Assembly (NCBI RefSeq): GCF_000482845.1
Contig: NZ_AXWV01000037.1
Coordinates: 1-39,580, forward strand
Length of the DNA: 39,580 nucleotides
Direction of reading: 5' to 3'
Source: Anaerobiospirillum succiniciproducens DSM 6400
GTDB taxonomy: Bacteria > Pseudomonadota > Gammaproteobacteria > Enterobacterales > Succinivibrionaceae
Shown here one piece after another: positions 32,778 to 39,580 of the stretch (position 1 is its first letter; each line of letters opens with the position of its first letter). Below the pieces are notes generated by a model. That model ran no database searches, was not told the DNA's origin, and worked only from the letters and a program-made list of their open reading frames with translations. Both the position numbers and the translations under genes were made by a program.

Positions 32778-33167
32778 CTACCTGCCAGCTGCATACAGCG
32801 CAATGGCCTGATCTTGATCTACCGCAGCTCCTGAAATACCTACGGCTCCGATTACCTTGCCGCTGTCATCCTTGATCGTGACGCCACCCCCAAAGCTAAT
32901 CATGCCGCCGTTAGTAGCCTCCAAGGTATAGATAATTCCACCAGGACAGGCTCTTTGACCAATATCTGCACTATCACATCTAAATAATGCCGCCGTACGT
33001 GCCTTCTTCATGGACACATCGATAGATCCAGGCAAAGCGTCATCCATACGCAAAAAGCCGCTCATTAATCCCGAGGCATCCACCACACTAATACAGACCT
33101 TGAGGCCGTCTTTTGCAGCTGCAGATCGAGCTCTCTCAATTACCTGTAATACCAAAGACTCATCCAT
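32778..33167 (-). CDS. GlcG/HbpS (DUF336) family protein
   Basis: 129 residues from the ATG at 33167, chosen because AGGAGG lies 6 nt upstream; an upstream extension to 33236 lacks a site. The whole chain fits the GlcG/HbpS family: alternating helix and strand, VCISVVDASGLMSGFLRMDDA, KKARTAALF, a Gly-rich GGIIYTLEATNGGMISFGGG, and the C-terminal GKVIGAVGISGA. Members bind haem, cobalamin or small organic ligands, or sit in glycolate and diol operons without a proven reaction. Here it is single, on the opposite strand, between two copies of the four-gene operon, so it is probably a bystander. Confidence 0.8.
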   Translation of the reverse strand: MDESLVLQVIERARSAAAKDGLKVCISVVDASGLMSGFLRMDDALPGSIDVSMKKARTAALFRCDSADIGQRACPGGIIYTLEATNGGMISFGGGVTIKDDSGKVIGAVGISGAAVDQDQAIALYAAGR

Positions 33168-33602
33168 TAAAAACCTCCTATCTTCAATGACTATCTGTGA
33201 TATTACCCATCCCAATCTTCCAAGAAAAGCGCTCAAACAAGCCCATCGTTAAAACTTAGATCCAGCCCACTACACACAGCACTAAGAGTAGTTGTGACAA
33301 GCTGACCATTCCCACCTAATTTTTAACTTTCGCATATGAGCGCAACTGGCAAAGCGGCATGCACTCTAGCCTCATGAGCTTTCCAATCATCTCAATTGCT
33401 ATATTGATCACACTAATGCTGCTTACTAGATATCACATACTCTGTATACTATTTAGTTGTATGAAAGGCTGTTCAATTTCAGCCTATCTGCTGTAGGCCA
33501 AAAGTCTTTGTTGGAAATACGTAGAGTCTAAATCTATTGCACCGACGCGCATCATAACGGCATACATGATGAATAACTTGTTCTTGAAGTAGGATTTGCG
33601 GC
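33168..33602. other. Intergenic region upstream of the second four-gene operon
   Basis: 435 nt, AT-rich. A TATACT (near 33443-33448) could be a -10 element but has only a poor -35. AGGA lies 8 nt before the ATG at 33603. No RNA gene, repeat or attachment-site signature was seen. Confidence 0.35.
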
Positions 33603-35204
33603 ATGGGTTTAAAGCCATCTCTTACACATGTATGCATGTGGAACAACAACAACTGGACTCCAATTACTCCGAAGCAAGCAATTGCAAAGATCGGAAACTC
33701 AAAGGTCTCCAGTGATCTTCAGTTATTCATATGTGATCTATGTGGACAGTATGTAACTCTTGCATCTGGCAAGGTTCAAGAAGCTCACTTTAGGCATAGT
33801 AAAAAAGAGGCTGATAAAAGCTGTAAAGAAAGAACTTTCTCTAATGCATCCTCTGGCTATTATGATCCTAAAGAACATACCCTTCCTCTTAGGCTCACAA
33901 AGCATCCAGAAAGTAGCAATTATTATTTCCAATTAGGTCTTGTAAGAGTACCGTTTGAAGACTTTGATGATGATTTTCGTTTAGAGATTGAGCCATACAG
34001 CAGGACCTATGACAGAACTGACATTTTTATTAACTCAATAACTTACTTGGATGTTGGGTATATCCCTTATGAAACCTATACTATTAAATTTAAAAATGCA
34101 CCAGCTGGCCTAAGAGAGTTCTGGCCTTTGTCCACGCCAGGAGTTGCTCCATCAGGAACTCTCTTTGATAAACAGAGCGGAATCAAAATAAACAACGATG
34201 CTGATGTGGTATTAAACCGAGAATATTTGCTTCTCACTAAAGAGTCAGTGCCTATCAGATCTAATAGCTCTGTAGAAATAAAGCAACTCGAACATGCCAC
34301 CCAGCGTATGAGAGACTGGTACATGTATGAGGTACGAGCACTCAAGTTTGACCAGTTTGCAGCGAAGTTCTTCATTCAATACCACTGCCGCCTTACTGAA
34401 AAGCCTGCAGCATTACAGCCTATTTGGCCGTTATATTCAGAAGGTAGCTTTATGATCCGACATAGTTCAGATCATATATATATTCTGAGAAGCGGCAACA
34501 CTTACACGCTCAAATCATTCCCAGCTACTCATATTCAACAGCTAAACACCGACAATAGAGAGCTGGCTTTGTACCAAGTTAACTGTACCGATAGACAGCA
34601 ACTTATCTCAACAGGTAGATCCAACGTACTTCAATACACCTACCTTTGGAAAGAGCCTCTAGTCAGACAGCATAGGAGTCTAAAGCCCAAGTTACTTGTT
34701 ACTGATATAAATGGGCAAGAAATTTTAGCTGGGGAAAGCTTTTCACTTCCTGACAAAGGATGTCTAAAGATTAGTGCTGAGTTTGATGGCTACATAATCA
34801 TTAAACACGATGGATTTGTAGAGAAAAAAGTAACTTTTGAAGCTAGTACTCCAATAACGATTTTTGACATAAGACTAAATAGCGCTGTGGACGTATTCAT
34901 TGGCCATGATCTTATCTGGAGGCACGACTTCAAAATCCAGCCTAAAGAATGCGTTTTACACGAACCATCGCAACATCCTACTCTTAATGATGAGCAATTT
35001 TACAGACGCCTAATTCTTCAGTATGGAGACATCATAAAACCACCTCATGCAATAAGAAATATTCAGTCTGTATTTAAACCTTATCCAAAGGTTTACCAAT
35101 GGATTTCAAATTGTATTGAGACAGGCTCAATCAACGTACGGGCATATCATTTATTAGAGCATACATATAGGCAGTTAAAAGCCCAAGGTAGAGGAGATCA
35201 TTAA
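33603..35204 (+). CDS. System protein A, copy 2: CoiA-like Cys/His N-terminal domain
   Basis: 533 residues, a full-length divergent relative of the gene at 21413. CDLC (Cys44, Cys47), HFRH (His62, His65) and Cys74 fall at the same residue numbers as in copy 1, and ISTGRSNVLQYTYLWKEPL is almost unchanged. Elsewhere identity drops, mainly in surface-like loops. Codon use is more A+T-rich than in copy 1, with more AGA and ATA codons, so this is not a recent duplication. AGGA precedes the ATG by 8 nt. Its stop overlaps the next start (TAATG). Confidence 0.65.
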   Translation: MGLKPSLTHVCMWNNNNWTPITPKQAIAKIGNSKVSSDLQLFICDLCGQYVTLASGKVQEAHFRHSKKEADKSCKERTFSNASSGYYDPKEHTLPLRLTKHPESSNYYFQLGLVRVPFEDFDDDFRLEIEPYSRTYDRTDIFINSITYLDVGYIPYETYTIKFKNAPAGLREFWPLSTPGVAPSGTLFDKQSGIKINNDADVVLNREYLLLTKESVPIRSNSSVEIKQLEHATQRMRDWYMYEVRALKFDQFAAKFFIQYHCRLTEKPAALQPIWPLYSEGSFMIRHSSDHIYILRSGNTYTLKSFPATHIQQLNTDNRELALYQVNCTDRQQLISTGRSNVLQYTYLWKEPLVRQHRSLKPKLLVTDINGQEILAGESFSLPDKGCLKISAEFDGYIIIKHDGFVEKKVTFEASTPITIFDIRLNSAVDVFIGHDLIWRHDFKIQPKECVLHEPSQHPTLNDEQFYRRLILQYGDIIKPPHAIRNIQSVFKPYPKVYQWISNCIETGSINVRAYHLLEHTYRQLKAQGRGDH

Positions 35205-38200
35205 TGAGTGAATCAATTCGTTTAATTGAGAAACTTAGCCATGAAGAAAAGATTCTTGTATGCGACTCAATAGCTCCATATCTTGCCAGAAGTCTTTTAG
35301 AAGAGAATAAACAAGTTCTCAAAAGGAGCGTACTTGTTGGGCAACGTATTAGCAATATTACTGGTCCGCAAGCTGTCAATTTGCTTAAGCTGCATATAGA
35401 CAATATTGTCGTATCCCATATCCTAAATACTGTTCTTGAGACTTGGGTAACCAATGTAAAACAAGATATAAATCAAAGCATTGCTGATGGCTTGTCTGCT
35501 CAAGAGTCTTTATTAAAAGCATTAACAAATGATAGCTACATGGCGTTTAAGCCAAGATTGTTTTTTGTCGTTGCAAAAGACTATTTAAGCAAATTAGAAA
35601 TTAAGACTGATAAACGATCTGTAACTAAATTTAATACGGAGATCACTAAGCGCCTAAATGCTAGCCTTAGCAAAGCAGAGATCATCGAATTAGAGAACAA
35701 AGATCTCAAAAAACAAGTAAAAACTCTAAAGAGCGATAAAAAACTGCTGATAGCGGCTAATGAGCAGCTTACACAAGATCTGAGCCTTGAAAAAGAACAA
35801 GTTGCATCTCTTTCTGAAGCGCACAAAAAATCAAAAACCAAGCTATCTGCACTAACAGCAGAAAACAAGAAGCTCAAGGAAGAGACCTCTACATTTCATG
35901 ATCAGTTCGCACAGAATAATAAGCATTTAGAATACCTTCAGCGCCAAGTTAATGATCTGACAAATATCTCTAGTTTATTAAAGATCTCCGATGATGACTA
36001 TTTAGCTTCTTTAGATGACACGATGGATAGAGCGGCTTTTTCAGGACAGAGCTTCTCTATTTGTTGTGTATCTGGAGATCACCAGCAAAACTATCTGACA
36101 AGACTCGCTGATCTCACAGAATCAGGCACTTTTTACCCATTCCATGCAAACTTATCAGCTCAAAGTATTACTGCTAAAGCTGTTCGTCTTAATCTTAGTG
36201 ATGCATCGAAAAAAAGGGGATCTGTTGGTGTTTGGTCATGGGTTTCAGGCACGCAAAGCACCATCCTCAACTATCAAAGTGTATTTAATGCTTATACAAA
36301 ATATGAACCTAGCTTAGAGCCTATTGAGATTGCAATATTAAATGATGTATCTACTCTTGAACAACTGATTGAGCGTGTTAAAAATGGCATTAAATATACT
36401 GCAATCAGCAACAAAGTCCTTTTCTCCGCTCGTCAAAAGGATGCAACCTTTATCGGTATTCTGTTTACGCCAAGTAACTCAAATATACCCAACATTACAG
36501 ACAACACTTATACTCTCAAAAGCACTTGTAACGAGCTAGCCATATACAAATTTAATGGCGGCAGCATATTAATGAATCTTTGTAACGGGCACTCCTTTTA
36601 CAACAGACCATTTTTAGGCAAGCCAGCTCAAGTATGCGCTCTTAAGACTACCTTCGATGTAGTTAAGAACATCGTTGTTTCTTCACTATCTTTTGCGCTA
36701 GACGCAGATAAAAGCCTTGAATATCAATCATTTGACAATGTCGCTCAAATGCTTACAAACATGCCAGCTATGGAAGACATTCCTCTGCAAATTATGACGG
36801 CATGTCACTGTTCATATGAACAAGCTCAAGTCTACTTAAACAAGTTCTTACAAGAAGCTCATAAATACATAAATCACAATACCTTTAAAGATCATGTACT
36901 CATTGAGGTAGCGAAACAAAGTCCTGAGCTGCAAAACAGGATAAAGGATCTTCTTAAACAAGAATGGGAACAGGAGTTTTCTCATGAGATTAACAGTGCT
37001 AACACTAAGATAGCAGAACTGCACACACAAATTGATACGCTAGATCATGAGCTCTCTGCTAAAAACAATGAACTAGACTCAAGTACTGCGAATGTCAGCA
37101 ATGCTCAAGAAGCTCTGAATGCAATTAAATCATCTATAGCTTTAGAAGAGGCACGTCTAGCACAACTACAAAAGCAAAACCAAGCCACTTTACAAGAGCT
37201 AAAGAGCGAGCAACAAGAGGAACTTAGAAAGCTTCAAGCACAAAAAGAACAAGAAGCTTTAGCAATAGAGAAAGCGATTAAAGATCGCATAGAAAAAGCT
37301 AAAAACTCTGTTGCAGACTCTATAGCCGATTTTGCTTTCTTCAAGGCATATCATGCAGTTGCTCAAGATCTTGAAAAAAGAGCGCCTCTGACAACTACAT
37401 CAAAAGAACCAGATGCTACTAGTGCTTATCCGCCTTCACAAGTCAAGGTGTGTGATACTAGCATTAAGCAAAGCTGCTATAAGATCATAGAGAGAGACTA
37501 TGACGATCTTGGTGAGGCCAAAACTATTGAGCAAGTTCAAAAGGCTTTAGCAAAAAACCTGAAGAAAGCTGGCGTTGAGCATCGCTACACCCGTGATCTT
37601 GCAAAATACCTACTTTCTGCATACATAGAAAAGCAGCCTATTTTGCTTGTAGGACCTAATAGCTTAGATATAGTTCAGGCTCTTTGTGCTGTTGTTGCCG
37701 AAAATGTATATGGCATTCTGTCATGCTCTGATAGCTTAAATGAAAACGATTTTGCGCAGATAGGACAAGGCAAAGATCGCGTAGTCGTGCTCCAAAACCT
37801 ACTATCTAGCCCTTGTATAAACCAGCTAGAAACCCTCTTATCTAGACCTGGTGTCTTCTTTGTGGCAACACACCCATACAAGGAAGACCTACAGGTAGAG
37901 CCTAAAGGGTTATATAGCTTCATACTGCCTTTAATAACAGAGTATCTCATAAGCAGTAAACCTAGTGGGGCTTATACAGTCTACCTTGATGAAGATAAAT
38001 TGCTGACTAATACTCATGTTGAAAATGAGTCAAAGATTGAGATGCTGTCCTCTTTTGCACCGTCTAAGCTAGTTGCAAATCGCATAGAATCACTTTTTAG
38101 CAGAATGTCGAGCATTGGCTTATCTCAAGACGATACCGACGACGCACAGCTCATCTTAGCTTTGCTCCCATTAGCTTTCGTCATGATGAGATTAGATAGA

Positions 38201-38293
38201 CTAAAGTCAATGTTTGAAGGTAACAGTTCTTCTCTTAGTCTCTCTGAGCAGCTTAGAGATGACTTAGAATTAATCTTGGGTGACATAGCATGA
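35204..38293 (+). CDS. System protein B, copy 2: different N-terminal module, coiled coils, degenerate AAA-like domain
   Basis: 1029 residues. Residues 1-130 are a structured-looking helical domain (LSHEEKILVCDSIAPYLARS onward) with no counterpart in copy 1. A Lys/Glu-rich coiled coil follows (about 155-245). From residue 245 the protein aligns with residue 165 onward of copy 1, including CHCSYEQAQ, a second long coiled coil, and the C-terminal AAA-like domain with GPNS at 817-820, RVVVLQN at 859-865 and the shared block THPYKEDLQVEPK. As in copy 1, the catalytic Lys and acidic residues are missing. The Ala/Thr/Val linker with 10-residue repeats is much shorter. It overlaps the next gene by 4 nt (ATGA). 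Confidence 0.65.
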   Translation: MSESIRLIEKLSHEEKILVCDSIAPYLARSLLEENKQVLKRSVLVGQRISNITGPQAVNLLKLHIDNIVVSHILNTVLETWVTNVKQDINQSIADGLSAQESLLKALTNDSYMAFKPRLFFVVAKDYLSKLEIKTDKRSVTKFNTEITKRLNASLSKAEIIELENKDLKKQVKTLKSDKKLLIAANEQLTQDLSLEKEQVASLSEAHKKSKTKLSALTAENKKLKEETSTFHDQFAQNNKHLEYLQRQVNDLTNISSLLKISDDDYLASLDDTMDRAAFSGQSFSICCVSGDHQQNYLTRLADLTESGTFYPFHANLSAQSITAKAVRLNLSDASKKRGSVGVWSWVSGTQSTILNYQSVFNAYTKYEPSLEPIEIAILNDVSTLEQLIERVKNGIKYTAISNKVLFSARQKDATFIGILFTPSNSNIPNITDNTYTLKSTCNELAIYKFNGGSILMNLCNGHSFYNRPFLGKPAQVCALKTTFDVVKNIVVSSLSFALDADKSLEYQSFDNVAQMLTNMPAMEDIPLQIMTACHCSYEQAQVYLNKFLQEAHKYINHNTFKDHVLIEVAKQSPELQNRIKDLLKQEWEQEFSHEINSANTKIAELHTQIDTLDHELSAKNNELDSSTANVSNAQEALNAIKSSIALEEARLAQLQKQNQATLQELKSEQQEELRKLQAQKEQEALAIEKAIKDRIEKAKNSVADSIADFAFFKAYHAVAQDLEKRAPLTTTSKEPDATSAYPPSQVKVCDTSIKQSCYKIIERDYDDLGEAKTIEQVQKALAKNLKKAGVEHRYTRDLAKYLLSAYIEKQPILLVGPNSLDIVQALCAVVAENVYGILSCSDSLNENDFAQIGQGKDRVVVLQNLLSSPCINQLETLLSRPGVFFVATHPYKEDLQVEPKGLYSFILPLITEYLISSKPSGAYTVYLDEDKLLTNTHVENESKIEMLSSFAPSKLVANRIESLFSRMSSIGLSQDDTDDAQLILALLPLAFVMMRLDRLKSMFEGNSSSLSLSEQLRDDLELILGDIA

Positions 38294-39387
38294 GCAACAA
38301 AATTCTAAGAGAAGCAGCTGACTTCTTTCATACTCCTAAAGGATTAAAAGAGAGCGAGCTTGTCTGGAAATTTCGTACTCTATATAGCATTTGTGGCCTT
38401 ATGGCATACACATCACTTATAGACGAACCGTACGATGAGCAAGGTTCTGTCTCAAAAGCTCATATAACAAATAGAGTAAATGACATCCTCGATAGTTATC
38501 TGCAACTAAATACAGAGCTCGCTCCCTACTTCAAACAAGAGGGGTTTGATCTTGCTCATAAGATCTTAAAAATCTTTCAAGATGCTGGCGTTGTTTACAA
38601 CAAACCTAACAGATATGCGTTGAGTATACCTAGAAGCGCAACTTGTCATGGGATCACCTTTCAAAGAGGCATTGATCCTGATGATATTCAATGTGTTTCT
38701 GGAGTAGGAATTTTTACATCAAAGTTAAACTCTTCTAAACAGAGTACAGAGCTTGCTGCCATCGAATCTCAAGATGATATACAAGGTATTCATGCGTTAA
38801 GAGACATGTTTGGATTACAGACTGATACTTTGAACAAGATTCTTCCAAACCTATTGTCCAAAGTTAAGTGGAGCAACAACACTCTCAATCTAGACGAGGT
38901 GAAGTGCCTTAGAATCAAGCCCCCTTTCACTAAAGGTTACTTTACTCAATATAAAACAGCTAAAAAGCAAGAGGCTTTACTGCCCTCAAGCCAAGATAGT
39001 AGCTTGTATGTTTCACTACTAAGCACTGATCAGACGGTCTATCTGTACCGATTTAAAGGGGACACAATGCAGATAAGCCTACTGCCTAATAGTTTGCTTG
39101 ATAGCCTTGGACGTAGAACCTTAAACTGCGCCTGCTTAACACAGTTTGGCTCATTACCTTCTATCGAATATAGAACAGATGGCTCCATTGTCCATGTAAA
39201 TCTTAACTATTTATTACCCGAGCCAGAAATGAATTTGATAAGGTTGTATAGCTGGCCTGAAATCATCAGAAACGAGATAGACCATTCATATTCTGACTTT
39301 GCTTTCTGTATGTCATCAGAGGTCTTTGTAGCAATCAAAGCACTTCTGAGTTATCAAGGTTACACATTTTCACAAGGGTTAAGCTAA
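38290..39387 (+). CDS. System protein C, copy 2: unknown function
   Basis: 365 residues, the shorter relative of the gene at 25988. It retains YSICGLMAYTSLIDE, VNDILDSYLQL, RGIDPDDIQCVSGVG and the C-terminal HVNLNYLLPEPEMNLIRL, but lacks the polar segment of about 85 residues present in copy 1, so that segment is dispensable. No recognised fold. Its ATG overlaps the B stop (ATGA) and its own stop overlaps the next start (TAATG). Confidence 0.6.
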   Translation: MSNKILREAADFFHTPKGLKESELVWKFRTLYSICGLMAYTSLIDEPYDEQGSVSKAHITNRVNDILDSYLQLNTELAPYFKQEGFDLAHKILKIFQDAGVVYNKPNRYALSIPRSATCHGITFQRGIDPDDIQCVSGVGIFTSKLNSSKQSTELAAIESQDDIQGIHALRDMFGLQTDTLNKILPNLLSKVKWSNNTLNLDEVKCLRIKPPFTKGYFTQYKTAKKQEALLPSSQDSSLYVSLLSTDQTVYLYRFKGDTMQISLLPNSLLDSLGRRTLNCACLTQFGSLPSIEYRTDGSIVHVNLNYLLPEPEMNLIRLYSWPEIIRNEIDHSYSDFAFCMSSEVFVAIKALLSYQGYTFSQGLS

Positions 39388-39580
39388 TGCCACACGGTGC
39401 TAATTACGTTCATGAACAGCTTCGTAAGGAGCTAGCTACTTATATCAAAGCTCAGTACTTTGGTAAGTCACAATTACTCTTGTCAGCGATTGAAGACAAG
39501 TTCGATGCAGAGGGATTGCTCTATCGCAAACCATTTATTGAATCGTCTCCTGCATATAAAACAATTGAAAATGGCATTAG
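39387..39580 (+). CDS. System protein D, copy 2: start of a second DruE-like helicase (cut by window end)
   Basis: The ATG at 39387 shares its A with the preceding TAA. The 64 visible codons begin MPHGANYVH and continue with YIKAQYFGKSQLLLSAI and IESSPAY, aligning without gaps to the first 64 residues of the helicase at 27343. The helicase motifs lie beyond the window, so only homology at the N-terminus is shown. The frame is open to the last base. Confidence 0.8.
   Translation, partial: MPHGANYVHEQLRKELATYIKAQYFGKSQLLLSAIEDKFDAEGLLYRKPFIESSPAYKTIENGI

Overview
The window looks like chromosomal DNA of a gammaproteobacterium. The housekeeping markers are gammaproteobacterial: separate, adjacent pyrB and pyrI chains, a rimI gene preceded by a possible holD-like gene, a YejM/LapC-type inner-membrane protein, a CnoX-type thioredoxin/TPR protein and a tRNA-Trp very close to the E. 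coli sequence. The low-complexity, Gln/Ala-rich proteins and short tandem repeats between genes would suit a gut anaerobe of the Succinivibrionaceae type, but that placement is inference.

Left part (1-14.1 kb). A possible gene fragment is followed by cnoX (minus strand). A long AT-rich spacer holding a CRP-like palindrome precedes a PC4/YdbC-type single-stranded nucleic-acid-binding protein with a low-complexity N-terminus and an acidic tail ending in Phe, like that of SSB. Next come a minus-strand DNA-binding protein built from two tandem copies of one helix-turn-helix module, with a 19-bp degenerate repeat array and a 30-bp tandem repeat upstream of it, and yejM. A plus-strand group follows: a small HEAGH zincin-like protein, a 1130-residue protein with a C-terminal VWA domain (together a split CobT-like pair with no CobS/MoxR ATPase in the window), and a single-pass membrane protein. 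A bidirectional terminator closes the group.

Middle part (14.1-21.0 kb). Ordinary genes: rimI, the possible holD-like gene, a glyoxalase-fold protein, an MBL-fold hydrolase, tRNA-Trp with a clear promoter and terminator, pyrB-pyrI with a candidate 24-codon upstream ORF overlapping the pyrB start, and a nitroreductase-like gene. Several gaps carry minisatellite-like repeats with unrelated units (56, 37, 42 and 31 bp).

Right part (21.4-39.58 kb). This is the most unusual region. A compact four-gene operon encodes A (CoiA-like Cys/His N-terminal domain), B (coiled coil plus an AAA-like domain lacking the nucleotide-binding Lys and Walker B acids), C (unknown) and D (1761-residue DEAH helicase with several zinc ribbons and a DUF1998/MZB C-terminus, like DruE of Druantia). 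The operon occurs twice in the same order and strand, separated only by a minus-strand GlcG/HbpS-like gene. The second copy is divergent, more A+T-rich, has a different N-terminal module on B, and runs off the window inside its D gene. All junctions are overlaps or 2-nt gaps, which points to one multi-protein machine. By helicase family and organisation it is probably an anti-phage or anti-plasmid system related to Druantia/DISARM-type helicase systems, with partner genes I cannot assign to a named type. No integrase, transposase or CRISPR array was seen.
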